A stretch of DNA of 64,000 bases, from positions 27,720,592 to 27,784,591 of the forward strand of contig CM055113.1 in the NCBI GenBank assembly GCA_029204225.1. The letters run 5' to 3'. A model generated the notes under the pieces. That model searched no databases, was not told where the DNA came from, and worked only from the letters and a program-made list of their open reading frames with translations. This DNA comes from Diphasiastrum complanatum. Taxonomy: Eukaryota > Streptophyta > Lycopodiopsida > Lycopodiales > Lycopodiaceae. Shown piece after piece: positions 32,488 through 44,500 of this stretch. A program made the translations under genes and the position numbers. The first letter of the stretch is position 1. Each line of letters begins with the position of its first letter.

Positions 32488-32770
32488 CTGTTAATAATAT
32501 ATATCATAGTTGCACTCGCGATTCTAGAATTGTTGTCAAAAAAATAGCAATTCACCCAAAATTGTTGTTTTTGATTATAGGCAATATGGGTATTAGTAAA
32601 GAGAGCAAAAATAGACAATTGCGATTACAGTAGTTTCAAGTCCAGTTTTAATAGTTTCAGGTCTAATTCAGTAGTTTTAGAAGAAGAAAAAATTTGACCT
32701 GAAATGACAAAGGTCAAAAAAAATTCTAAAAAAAAGAAAAAAAAAAAAACAACACAACTTCAACTAAATC
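32488..32770. other. A/T-rich sequence, no gene
   Basis: Starts with a short TA stretch and CATAGTTGC (a family C-like end), then A-rich DNA with TAGTTTCAGGTC-type repeats. Confidence 0.4.
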
Positions 32771-34572
32771 TCAGCCAATGAATTGGAATATATCATCAAA
32801 ACCACAACCATAAGACTGAGTTCTCATAGGACCACACAAATTTGTATGAACAAGTTCTAGAACATTTCTCGCCCTTAATGTACTAGACGGAAATTTCTTC
32901 ATATGATGTTTCCCTAAGACACAACCTTCACAAACCTTGTGATCAAAAACAACTTGACGTAAACCTGTAACCATGTTGTATTTCCTCAAGTCTTTTCTAT
33001 AATTCAGATGTCCAAACCTCTCATGCCATAACTTCCTCACCGATCCAATATCCGCAACACTCGCATGATGACTCACCACCTGAGCCTGAAGTTTGCACAA
33101 CCTTCCTGAAAGTATGCCCACATCTACTACTTCATTAGCCTTCCTCTTGATGAGACACCGCTCTTCATCAAACTACACCACCATGTGTTGTTTCGCAATA
33201 GCTGATACTCAGAGTAAGTTCTTCTTGATTCCTGGTACATAAAGCACGTCCTTTATGTTTCCAATCTTCTCTGAAGGTAATTGAACCTGTACTTTTCCAA
33301 TTCCCTTTATACCATATGTGTAGTTATCTCTCAACTTCACATTTGATCCATCATCTAGTTTTTGAAAACTAGACAGCCACTCTCGCCTAGGTGTCATATC
33401 CTTCGAAGCTCCTGAATCAATAAACCAACACTCCTCTTCCTTCAAGAAGTCACCAGAAGATGTCGATGCCGAAAACAACTCACAATCTTCAAGATCCAAA
33501 GCACCTAACTTTGTATTAGGTCCTTCTCCAGCAAAATTCCCATCCTGTTGTTTTCCTTTCGAACTACTTTCTTTCCATCTTCTGATCGATTTGACTAATT
33601 CTCCTCTAGACCTATTGCTTCTTCTTCTTTTTCTTCCCTTTGCCACCCTTCTTGGAACTTTGTTCTTATTTCTTTGCTAGGATGCCTGATCCTTTTCACA
33701 AAGTTCTGATAAGCCAAAGGTAGACTATTAAGCATAATGGATAGCAACAATGAATCTGGAACACTTTCTCCAACCTCAATAAGTTGCCCTCTCAAATCTT
33801 TCACCAGAGTAAAGTAGTCCGTTATTGATTCTCATGTACCCATTTTTGGTGTGTGTAGCTTATTAGTCAAGAATAAGATTCGTGACTGATCCACAATCTC
33901 GTACAAATTCTTCAGTATATCCCAAGCCTCCTTCTGATGTGAGGTATGATCATATTTCTAACTGACAAGTTGATGATATGATGAGCTTACGATTTCCCCA
34001 TCTGTGACCTTTACGTAGACGTTGTAGTCGGCCATCAATGGTTGGAAACCCATGCAAGTTTTCTTCTTCGTCTCTGAAACTCCCACAACTCCCTGTCAGT
34101 AGTAGGAATGTTCTCGATCCTGGAATATATTTTGCATCTTGAACTTCTATATGTTGTAGTTCGTTCCATCTAGCTTGCTAGACTCCGATGACATGGCATC
34201 GTTCAACCCTGCCATTGTCAACAACAAAGATCTTCCCTAAAAAAAAAATTTAGAAATCTGTAACTTGATCACTATAAGTGCCAAGTGCCTCTTGCGCTTA
34301 ACCAAAGCACTGAAATACTCTGCTGGTTTCCGATCCTAAGACCTTGTTATCAATAGAAACCAGTGATCAGATGTAATTCTCCAACGAATAGCCAGCAAAC
34401 AGTTCTAGCTTCACAAGTAGCAATCTGGTATCGAACTTTTCCTCTTCACAAACCAGCACACAACCTTCTCGGAAATCAGCGAACTGCCTTAGTGAACAAA
34501 ATCCTGTGAATATGCAGCAAAAAGCTACCTAAGAAACAACGATTTGTCTTCTGAAAATCCAGCGGACAGCCT
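32771..34572 (-). mobile_element. Ty1/Copia fragment C3 (5' region to start of integrase)
   Basis: Minus-strand fossil: gag starting at 34215 (MAGLNDAMSSESSKLDGTNY), the end of gag with a basic tract, protease (CWFIDSGASKDMTP), a pre-integrase segment (LWHERFGHLNYR) and the integrase zinc site (CEGCVLGKHHMKKF). RT, RNase H and the 3' LTR are not here. The leader and part of a 5' LTR probably occupy 34230-34572. Several breaks. Confidence 0.78.
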
Positions 34573-35106
34573 TGTTGGAGGATGCAAGCCACGCACAAAG
34601 GGCTGCTTCTGTAAAGGCACCCAAAAGAGTGCATTTCTCCCATAAGTAAATGGAGACTAAAACATCACCCACATATAAGCTCATAGTAGACATCATACCC
34701 TAGTCCCCCAAAACCAACCCTTTTGGGGTCAAGTGAAAAAAAAGGCGGGTGGCTAGGCGGTAGGGATGGGATCCCACGCGCGGCCCACACAATGCGCAAC
34801 ATCGTCTACTGGACCGGATTGTTACTGCTTTCCGCTGCCGACAAACTCTGAGATGGTATCAGAGCCAAGTGGAAGTCCTGTACGAGCAAGGGGGGGTTTC
34901 CTTCGGCCTGTGCTTGCTTGAGTGAGGGTGTTGAAGGATGCAAGCCACGCACAAAGGACTACTTTCATAAAGGCACCCAAAAGAGTGCATTTGTCCCATA
35001 AATAAATGGAGACTAAAACATCACCCACATATAAGCTCATAGGAGACATCATACCCCAGTCCCCTGGTACCAGCCCTTTTGGGGTCAAGTGGAAAAAAAG
35101 GCAGGT
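34573..35106 (+). mobile_element. TRIM-like miniature LTR element
   Basis: Two direct copies beginning TGTTGRAGGATGCAAGCC (34573 and 34929) are about 170 bp long in their shared part. Between them are TGGTATCAGAGCC (34854), a match to the initiator Met tRNA primer site, and GAGTGAGGG just before the second copy, a possible purine tract. The primer site to second LTR spacing is only about 75 bp, so no protein is encoded. The copies differ at a few per cent of positions. The right boundary is uncertain because homology stops at 35106. Confidence 0.65.
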
Positions 35107-35880
35107 ATTGCTACATGTCGGTTCCTCAAGGCCCATGTCGGAAGGTTCATTGTTGATGAAGTAATAATAGCAACATGGGCCAAAATACTGTGAAAATGGA
35201 TCCAATACTAATTAGTACTGCATGGAACCATGAGTCCAATCAGCTTGCAATGGAAATATAGCTACATTCATTCCTTGAAACAAGCAACTGGATCTGAACT
35301 GAATGCTTTTAACCTGTGATAAAAGCCCAAAAATATCAAGTGAGCCAATTAATTTAATAAGTAGCTCAAAATCTTTCCAACATGATATAAACTTTCTTGG
35401 AAGCAAGATATTGATGCTTTTTTGCTTTGCCTTGAAAACGCAAGACTATGTGTTCAGTTGGTTAAAGTAAGTTTGTGATGTTGGTCAAACAGGATCTAAA
35501 AAGATACCTCTATGCAAATATGAATTACATTTAGTTTTATTCACCCCTGCAAGATCCATTTCAATAGTATATAGCATAAATCATCTTGCTTCTCAAACTT
35601 ATGCATCACATGCAGCAATCAATTGCAAAGGAGACAACCCTACCAGCTACAACGCTCACTGCTTTTGAAAATTACTGTAAAGTATAGCTTAATGTGGCTT
35701 CGTTGGCCAGGGAAAAATTTCCAATTATGCCACTAAGCGGAAGAAACGGGTCATATCGTGACTGCATGGGATCGATACATTCTTGACAGCAACATACGAT
35801 GGATGAATTATGAGAGCTAGAGTACTGAGATTCTTTTGGGGCCAGAATTTGATCCAAAGGGTGCTTGCTGGAATGAATAC
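35107..35880 (-). other. Putative intron 1 / 3' flank of the AP-3 beta exon
   Basis: Begins (minus strand) with the donor GTATTC directly after CCACAG. T-rich DNA follows without a convincing second exon; a GCTGTCAAGAATGT match to the expected next exon (VVKNV) near 35773-35790 is too short to call. Confidence 0.4.
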
Positions 35881-36096
35881 CTGTGGAAAGAAATTGGAAA
35901 CATCTTGGCCCTGCGACATGAGTGCAATAAGTCGCTTCATACCCTGCGCCTTCTCTGCATCATACTTGCTAGCCAGCAGCGTCGGAATGTTCCCATCCTC
36001 TGGATCATCGTATATATGGGCATCAGTGCCCACACCGCTCACCAGCGATGAGACTTTGGTAAGCGTATCTGCAGTTGAGGCGAGCTGAGGAAACAT
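35881..36096 (-). CDS. First coding exon of an AP-3 complex beta-adaptin-like gene
   Basis: 72 codons on the minus strand from ATG at 36096 to a CAG|GT donor at 35880, phase 0. The translation begins MFPQLASTADTLTKVSSL and contains GTDAHIYDDPED, GMKRLIALMSQG and DVSNFFPQ, which match the N-terminus of plant AP-3 beta subunits (Arabidopsis PAT2 type). In that family AP-3 beta is a large adaptin-repeat protein that sorts cargo from Golgi or endosomes to the vacuole. The frame is clean, and a CT-rich leader precedes the ATG. No later exon is recognised in the downstream DNA within the window, which is filled with retroelements, so either the first intron is very long or this is a stranded exon copy. 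It is the best candidate for host coding sequence here. Confidence 0.72.
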
Positions 36097-36119
36097 CGCT
36101 AATCGCTAATCGCTAATCG

Positions 36120-36152
<33 letters not shown>
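36097..36152 (-). promoter_or_regulatory. 5' UTR-like leader with CGCTAAT repeats and (CT)n
   Basis: Directly upstream of the AP-3 beta ATG: four ATCGCTA units, then about 30 bp of CT/GA repeat. GA/CT tracts are frequent in plant 5' leaders. Confidence 0.4.
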
Positions 36153-36154
<2 letters not shown>

Positions 36155-36765
36155 CTTTATCGTGATGAAGCAAAAGGTGCAATGTCTATTTTGCCTTTAA
36201 ACAAAAGGTTCTTTCTAGAAAGAGCCCTTAAGCTTGATAGGGCCTTCACTGAGTTGGGTAAGTCCTTGTTGTTGAGTCACCGCGTCGGTGCAAGAGAAGC
36301 TATGTCTATTACAAATAATGTTAGATCATCTCACTTACTAGCGAACTTCTTGGACATCTGCTCAACAACACTATGCTTAGCTCAGGTTATGCCAATCATG
36401 TTGAGAAACAGAACAAAAGGGCAGAGTGTGTGCAGGGTTCAAACATGAAACACAAAACAATTCGTGTTCGCTTTCTTCAACGAATCTCTGCAGCTCTCAT
36501 ATCACTATTGTGAACTCGATGAAATCCGATTTTGTTTGTCGGCAGCTGCCTACTAGATCAAATCTACAATTCTTCAGGGTGTAGATAAACACTGCTGACC
36601 TACGTTGTTATTTGTTTCAGCATTTGACAAAGATGAACCAGTGTGCGGAATAAAATTAAACAGTTGAATATGTATACACAACAACCAAACATCCAAGCAT
36701 TTGACATCATTCAAAATAAAACTACACGTGCATTTAAACTAGTTCAAGCCTAAGAGGGAATCAGA
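36153..36765. other. Unassigned region upstream of the AP-3 beta exon
   Basis: A 98-codon frame (36152-36448, plus) has no recognisable motif and is probably chance. No repeat family identified. Confidence 0.35.
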
Positions 36766-36769
36766 TCGA

Positions 36770-37030
36770 AAGTAGGATCGAGATCAGCAGACAAAGGAAA
36801 CCACCAAAGGCAAATGGAAGAACAAAGGAAAGCCAAGACAGCAGGACAACAAAAAGAAGATCTGCGTGAGATGCAAAAGCAAAGGACACACAGTCGATTC
36901 GTGTTGGCTGAATCCGAATATCAAATGTATCCATTGCCACAAGAAAGGTGATGCAGCTATGTACTACTATCAGAATCTGAGGAACAAGCAACCTCAAGGC
37001 AAATGGGAGAACCACAAAAGTTCATTTTTA
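36770..37030 (+). pseudogene. Copia C5, gag zinc-knuckle fragment
   Basis: RCKSKGHTVDSCW and a second knuckle-like CIHCHKKGD after a Lys/Gln-rich stretch. This is probably the 5' piece of the same old Copia whose RNase H end lies at 41332, with C4 between. Confidence 0.6.
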
Positions 37031-37137
37031 TTAGTTTCGATAAAGACTTTAAATCCTCTATTGGAACTAATATGACATAGTTTGTTCTTAGGTTCAATGA
37101 GGACTTTAAATCCTCACATCGAACCTAGACATCTGAC

Positions 37138-37495
37138 ACATAAGAGAATGATCTTCTCTCTTCTCTATCTCATTTCATGCTTACACATGGTTCTCTTGGG
37201 TTCTACTATCCATTGGTGCACTATACTTGTGATTGCATGCAATTTTGTGTAGAATGATCTATATTTGTTTTTTTTTAATCCACACGTGTGAAAAATATAG
37301 TAGCTTGCTGATTTTGTATGGACAACAATAGTACTGTATCTTTTGATTCATGTTTGATCAAGTTCTATTAGAGTTTGCATCTCATTTTGTGTGTAGACGT
37401 TGATTTTTCTACATTGGTGAGATTGGTAGAGTAGCTTTCTTTGTACCCAAGATCTTTTTGTGTATTGGATTATCATTAATCTGAAATCATTCACA
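37138..37495 (+). repeat. C4 5' LTR (part)
   Basis: Matches the last 355 bp or so of the 3' LTR at 40686-41331; shared GGTGCACTATA and TTTGATCAAGTTCTATTAG. Confidence 0.8.
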
Positions 37496-40400
37496 TGGTG
37501 TCAGAGCTTGTATTTTAGGTTATGAAGGAGGAAATCATATCTATCAATGATTTGTTAAAGATATCAAGGCAAGAGCATGCTAGAGAGGGTTCTACACCAA
37601 AATCGAGTTTTTTGCTTTTGTAGATTGGATCTTTTGTAGATCAAAACCCTATATAGGTTCATAAACTTGATCGATTCCAATTTTTGAATTCACATGTTGG
37701 ATTTGGCCGATATTTGGATCATTGGATCAGCCTAAGTGGTGGCTAATAGATTGTATATCAAATTTTCAACATTTGCATGTAGTTTTGGAACATTCAATTT
37801 TTTTGTGATTTTGTCAAAACCCTAATCAAGGAGACAAGCAAGGTAATCTTACTCTTGATGATAATGGTTGAGATGTTCAAGATGCAAATGATGATGCTTT
37901 TGTGATGTCTTCATGTATGCTTGCTAATGATGGAGATCTAGATCCTTTGTGGATTGATAGTGGACCAAATTCACACATGACTTTTCACAAAGAGTACTTC
38001 ACTACTTTGTTGGCATATGGAATGACAAAAGGGTGATATACACATCCAATGATGGTGAGTGTGCAATCAAAGGGATTGACACATTTCCTATTTCTCTCTC
38101 TACAAATAGGAATGTTCATTTGGAGGATGTCTTGTTTATTCCATCTATTACCAAGAATTTGCTTAGTGTGAGTCAAATGCTAAGTAAAGGCCTCAAGGTT
38201 GAGTTTGATGGAGATGCTTGTAAAATCAAAAAGAAGGATGTCTTGATTGGAAAAGGTAAAAAACAAGGAAATTTGTTCAAAATAGATGCTTGTGTTATTG
38301 CTAACCAGGTTGGATGTGTTGCAAGAGAGCAAATACCTATTCAAGAGGTTTGGCATAAAAGGATGAGACAACTCAACTTCAATTCATTGGAGGTAATGGC
38401 TAGAAAGAAGGTTGTGATAGGTCTTTCAAGTTCCTTAAGTGGTATCAATAATGTTTGTGAGTCTTGTGCTTTGTCTAAGTCACATAGACTACCTTATATT
38501 AGATCGATCTACAGAGCCTTTTCAACTTGTACATTCGGATGTTCATGGATTTACTACAATTAGCAATAGTGGAGCTAAGATGTATGTAACTTTCATTGAT
38601 GATTTTAGTAGATTTTGTTGGATCTATCTACTAAAGAGCAAGGATGAAGTATATGATGTATTTATAAAGTTCAAGAATGCAAGGGAGAACCAATTTTCCA
38701 CAAAGATCAAGTGCTTAAGAAGTGACAATGGTGGTGAGTACATATCTACCAAGTTCAAGGCCTTTTGTGATGAGCATGGGATCAAGAGGGAGTATACAAC
38801 ATTAAGGACCCCACAACAAAATGGAGTGGCTGAAAGAAAGAACATGACTTTTTGTGAAAGTACTAAAGCCATGAGGTTAAGTGCTATTCTTAATAAACCA
38901 TTTTGGGATCAAGCTTTGTTGTGTGCCAATTTCTTGTGCAATAGGTGGCTGAGTGCTATTTTGGATGGAAGGACACCCTTTGAGATGCTATTCAAGAGGA
39001 GGCCGAGTGTCAACTTTCTAAGAACTTCTGGATGCACATGCTATGTCAACATTACTCTTGATGATAGGTCCAAGGAGGATCCATCTTCAAGAAGAGGTAT
39101 TTTTGCTGGATATAGTGAGGTGACTAAAGCCTACAAGGTTTACATTCCTACTATTAACAAAGTGATTGTTGGTAGAGATGTCATTTTTTATGAGGAAAAC
39201 ATTCCAAAAGTGTTTTGATAAAGATGTGGGTGGATCTAACATTCTTGATGTTGATGTAAAGGATCCTACTTTAGATGGCGATGATGATGGACCTTCATCA
39301 AGTCAAAAGCCAAGGAGAACATCAAGGGAAAGACAAATACCTGCAAGACTCACATATGATGAAAAGGATAAGCAAGTAGTTTCTGGAAATTATGTTATTT
39401 TTCTAACCTCTTTTGATGAACCTACAAGTGTAGATGAAGCAAGGAAAGAAGAGGAGTGGATCCAAGCAATGGATCTTGAGTATCAAGCTCTTGTGAAAAA
39501 TGGAACATGGAGATTGGTGGAGTTACCTAAGGACAAGAATTCTATTGGATGAAAATGAATTTTCAAGGTGAAGACAAACACAGATGGATCTATCAACAAG
39601 TACAAGACAAGGTTAGTGGCAAAAGGATATGCTCAACAACAAGGGATTGACTATGACGAGACCTTTGCACCCGTGGCAAAGATGGTAAGCATTCAAGTCA
39701 TCGTCTCACTTGCTACACTTTATGGATGGGATCTATGGCATATGGACATTACAAATGCATTGGTGATCTTGAGGAGGAAGTGTACATGGAGCAATCCGAG
39801 AGCTACATTTCATCAACAAAGCCAAATCATGTGTGTCTACTACAAAAGAGTTTGTACGGCCTTAAGCAAGCACCAAGGAGTTGGTATGCTAAGCTTAAGA
39901 CATTTTTACTCTCTCAAGGCTCTGTTATGAGTAAGTATGATCATTCACTTTATTATAGGTTTGCTGGAAATGATGTTACCATCTTGCTAATCTATGTGGA
40001 TGATATCAGCTTGAGTGGTGGAGACAATCAGGATGTGGAGGATATCAAGAGTGATCTTAAGAAGGAGTTTGAGGTGCATGATCTTGGTAACTTGTATTAC
40101 ATTTTGGGAATAGAAGTCATTAGATCTTCTCAATCTACTTTCATTTGTCAAGTGAAGTATGCTAATTCTATTCTAGAAAGATTTCATATGGTAGATGCAA
40201 AAGCTAGTGATACACCTATGGAGTCTCGTGTAAAGCTAAGAGGTAGTGAAAGATCCTTCAAGGAAATTGCTCTCTATAGAAAGCTAGTTGGTTCACTCAT
40301 CTATCTAACCATTACTAGAGTGTTGGAAGATTGAGTCAATTCATGCAAGATCCTAGTGAGGAGCATTGGAAGCTAGGAAAACGAGTTTTGAGGTACATAA

Positions 40401-40685
40401 ATGGAGCTCGAGATTTTGGCATATTGTATGAGGGATCATCATCTAATCTTTTTGGATTTTCAGGTTTAGACTACGCAGGAGATGTAATGGATAGGAAATC
40501 CATTAGTGCTCATTGTATTCTCATAGGTGGTGGAGCTGCAAAGGAGGTGGAGCTTCAACATGTGTCCTCAAGGGAATGTGTAGCTGATATCTTCACCAAA
40601 AGATTGGGAAAGGACTTGTTCATGAAGCATAGGACATCACTTGGAGTGTTATCAAAGTCCATGCTAAGACTAGTTGAAGAGGGAG

Positions 40686-41331
40686 TGTGAAAGATTCAAC
40701 TAGTTTGATCATATTTGCTACATTTCCATATTTGGCAAATTGAGGCCAACTTTGTTTTAGACTTAGAGGTTGACTTTTCAAAGTTCATTAGTCTAAATCT
40801 CATTCGAATAGACACTTTTTGAAAGTTGGGAAAGTTAGAAGTCGAGTTTGAGTATATTCAAATTTGAATGTTGGGTACATTGAATCTAGACCCAAAAATA
40901 GTAGGCTTTGCATTTTGGCGGGAAAGCCAAGTAGCCAAATAGGGTTTGGACCTGCTATAAAAGGATGTGATTCATGGAGAGACATATCTCCTCTCTTATC
41001 TATCTCAATTCATACTTATACATAGTTCTCTTGGATTCTACTATCCATTGGTGCACTATATTTGTGATTGCATGCAATTCTATGTGTAGAATGATCCATC
41101 TTTGCTATTTTTGGATCCACACGTGAGATATACAATAGCTTGCTGGTTTTTTATGGACAGCAACAATACTTTATCTTTCGATTCATGTTTGATCAAGTTC
41201 TATTAGAGTTTGCATCTCATTTTGTATGTCGATGATGATTTTTTTACATTGGTGAGAATTGTAGAGTAGCTTTCTTTGTAACCCAAGATCTTTTTGTGGA
41301 TTGGATTATCATTGATCTTAAATCCTTCACA
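40686..41331 (+). repeat. C4 3' LTR
   Basis: 646 bp, TGTGAAAGATTCAACTAG to AATCCTTCACA, following the purine tract GAAGAGGGAG. Confidence 0.82.
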
Positions 41332-42345
41332 GATAACACGTGCCCCGACATTGCTTACATCGTGTTTAGAATGAGGCAGTTTCAGCACGAACCCAGGCCT
41401 GACACACATTGGAAGATCAAGAAGCGAATCCTATAGTACCTTCAGAAGACGAAGGATTTTAGGTTGTGTTACTCTCACGATGTTGGATTCCAAATGCACT
41501 CCTACAACGATGCAAGTTGGGCATCACTCAAGGATGACCGTAAAAGTGTCTCAGGAGGATGCACTATTGCAGCGAATGTAGCAATTCTTTGGGTCGACAA
41601 GAAGCAGACTATCACAGCTCAGTCATCCTACGAAGCATAATATATCGCAGCCGCGAAAATGGCCAACGAACTCACATGGCTTAGATAGTTCCTCGATGGA
41701 CTGGGTGAAACGACCAAAGAACCTTTGATCTTGGATGGACAATACTTCTGCCATACACTTGATGAAGGATCATGTGTTTCATTCAAGAACGAAACACATT
41801 GCAATCAAATATCATTTGATAAGGGACCTAGTTGAGAGGAACGAATTGAAGACCAGATTCATTGGAATGAAACGGATGGTATCCGACATCTTCACGAAGC
41901 CATTAGACAAGGGGATGTTCGAGAGGCAGAGGACAAACCTGAGAGTCGTTAAGCTACCACGCTTTGAGAGGGAACTGAAGGAACAAAATGTTTTGAGCCA
42001 CAAAGCTTGCTAGCTTTCGAGCTCATGTCTGCAAAAATACATGGAAAGAACCAACAGGTCTTCATATCTACAGAAATACAAAGGAACTACCCACAAGCAG
42101 AAAACCACCTCAGGTCACAACTGCCACATAATCGTTTCAGCCGGACAAGACATGTGCTGGATTTATTTTCTCTAGTCACCTAAATCCCATTTTTAATCTG
42201 CCTCCATTCATGCTACATATCTACTTGTGTTGTCACACAGTCTGCATATTCACATGCAAATTCTCACAAGCGATGAGAAGATGTAAAGCAAAGGCTGACG
42301 TTACACCCTCTTCACGCTCACGCAGCTGCGCTAACAAACTGGACG
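41332..42345 (+). pseudogene. Copia C5, RNase H end and partial 3' LTR
   Basis: Decayed RNase H with QTITAQSSYEA and the typical RTKHIAIKYHLIRD and IFTKPLDKGMFE. LTR-like sequence from about 42150 (CCTAAATCCCATTTTTAATC) resembles the C9 LTR at 60784. C4 appears inserted into this element. Many breaks, so it is old. Confidence 0.65.
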
Positions 42346-42910
42346 ATGACTACAAAAGATGCAATGTGATTGAGAAATTTACTTTCGGACGTTTGTCTAA
42401 AACAATATGCTCTGACAATTTTACTTTGTGATAATCAGAGTGCTATTGCTTTATCAATCAATCCTAGGTTTCATTATAGGAGTAAGCACATTGAAATGAA
42501 GTGTCACTATGTCCGAAGCAAAGTTCTCGACAAAGAGGTAAATTTGTAGTATAGTAGAACACAAGACATGACATCATATATTTTTACTAAGGCACTGAGC
42601 TTGGATGTACATAAGAAATTTTATGTAGAACTAAGTTTGAGATCAAGGCATTCATGGATTCAGATTAAGGAGGAGTGTTGGATTATTCTCCCAAATTCTA
42701 TAGTTAATCTACATTCGTTCATTTATCTAGCTCTACAGTTCTATTTGTGTTTCTACACATTCTATAAAAATACACAAGACTTACACCTGTAGGAACTGGA
42801 ACGACATGGATTTGCCCTGATCTTATTGCAAGTGTTAGGGCAAGATACTTGGCTAAATATAAACGAACACGGATATTGTTGTAATTTTTTAAGACACGAT
42901 CAGTATTCAA
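42346..42910 (+). pseudogene. Copia C6, 3' end and LTR start
   Basis: RNase H tail (FHYRSKHIEMKCHYVRSKVL, TKALSLDVHKKF), purine tract AAGGAGGAG and an LTR beginning TGTTGGATTATTCTCC at about 42677. The same family as C7 on the other strand. Confidence 0.65.
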
Positions 42911-43859
42911 AATTAATGAAATAGGGTGGTAGCTGGCGTACTCTTGGAAAGCATGGACATGCTCAAGGGTTTCGAAAATGGTGCTTTACCTATTATGGAT
43001 TCAAGTATTGGTATGGCATGGATATCTCTCGTTTGCTAATTGCCACCCATATAACACAATTTTTTTTCCAATACATATGCTTTCATTCTACAAAATGATA
43101 TGGACTAGTACCATAAAATGATCAGAATGGCGAAATGCCCTGATACGGTAATAATATGGGAAAGCCTATCGCTAATAATGAATGTTTACATAGGGAAGAT
43201 TGGACTACATTTCTACATCAAATATTTTAAGCTGTTAAGCTGCTGAACTTATTTTGGACATGGATAACAACTGACATTCAACTTTGACACATGTCTTCCT
43301 CACTATGCTAACTTGTGTGATTTTGTGTGGTGGGATGGTGGCAGCTTGATATCTTGAAATTTGTTTCGCTTTAAGGTTCTTGTTCTAAGTGTTTATTACA
43401 ACAAAATAAAAAAATTGGTTTTTGCTTATGATGTTATGTTCCCCCCTTTTTCCACACATTCAATATAATAGAAAAAAAGTAGGCCTTCTTTTATTTCCTC
43501 CTGCTCATTAATAGCAATATAATTTAGGGAGCATCTTTTTGGTTTGGGCTATAACTTGCTTATAGATGTCTTTATGAGTTTCCAAGAGTGGGGCGATTGA
43601 GTCAAGGGCTATAGTGTTCTTATAAGAGGTTGAAAATGCCAATTTTTTATTCATAACCATTTAATATTTGGTGATATGTCTTCTTCTTTATGATAGTATT
43701 GAGTCTTTCCTCTTTATTTCCTAGTCCAATGCTTTTCTGCTAGTGATTGGTGCTGGAAGAAGGAAAGAGGATACAATTACAATGAAATTGAAGTATAAGA
43801 GCGAAGTATCGGGCTTTGCATAATAATCCTTCTTCTAATATATGACTATGCTTTTAAAA
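42911..43859. other. A/T-rich DNA, nothing recognised
   Basis: No frame with a family signature and no clear repeat. It may be decayed LTR sequence. Confidence 0.4.
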
Positions 43860-44500
43860 AATGAAAAAAAGCTATCGCGACAATAGTCACATTAGTTCTT
43901 TTAGTAACTAACTTTGAAATCATAGTACTATAGGATTTCGTAGACACAAACAATTATAGAGTGTGATTTGACAGATATAGAATATTGCACTATTGAAACA
44001 TTCGACAATTCAGATTAATCAATAAGAGATTTAATAGATACAAACAACTTCAGAAAAGCTTGCATACATTCCGACATAATACTGAATGCAATAAGAAGGT
44101 ACGATGGATTAAGTAAGTAGCATGTACAAATCAGATGATGCGAATATAAGACAATAGCGGATGAAGCCGCGTACTCTAAACTATCTCTAAGTAACTGATA
44201 GCTCTGTATGATGCACTTCCACTGATAAGCAGCAAGTGCTGCTTATCAGCGAAATTCAAAGAAGAAATTTTGTCATGAAAACTCTGTTATTTCATTTTCT
44301 ATAATGATAGGTTATTTATACTAATGGGGAATACCGCTTAGGCTTATCCAATTAGGACAACTAATTAGGTCGAGCTTAGCCACAATGCACTATCACCCTT
44401 TGTCTCCTTTGCTAGTTCGTTGTTGTTGAAGCCATCTGCTAAGCGATCCCTTGCACACTTATTTAAACCAGATCGTTATTTATTGCTAGTAAGGAAAGCT
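43860..44500 (-). repeat. Copia LTR remnant of the C2 family
   Basis: GATGAAGCCGCGTACTCTAA, CTATCTCTAAGTA and CTGATAAGCAGC match the C2 LTR part near 12.9 kb in the same orientation. The segment goes further outward than the C2 copy. Boundaries not found. Confidence 0.5.

Larger units (their letters stand above)
37138..41331 (+). mobile_element. Ty1/Copia element C4
   Basis: Plus-strand fossil. The partial 5' LTR ends TTCACA at 37495, followed by the primer site TGGTGTCAGAGC. Protease (LWIDSGPNSHMTF), pre-integrase (VWHKRMRQLNFNSLE) and integrase (YVTFIDDFSRFCW, SDNGGEY, TPQQNGVAERKN) follow. Then come reverse transcriptase (NKYKTRLVAKGYAQQQGIDY, LLIYVDDISLSG near 40005), RNase H and the 3' LTR. 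Gag is mostly missing. LTRs differ by roughly a tenth, so it is fairly old. Several breaks. Confidence 0.85.

Noticed and set aside
36152-36448. 98-codon plus-strand frame upstream of the AP-3 beta exon
   Set aside because: No recognisable domain; it overlaps the CT leader of the gene on the other strand.
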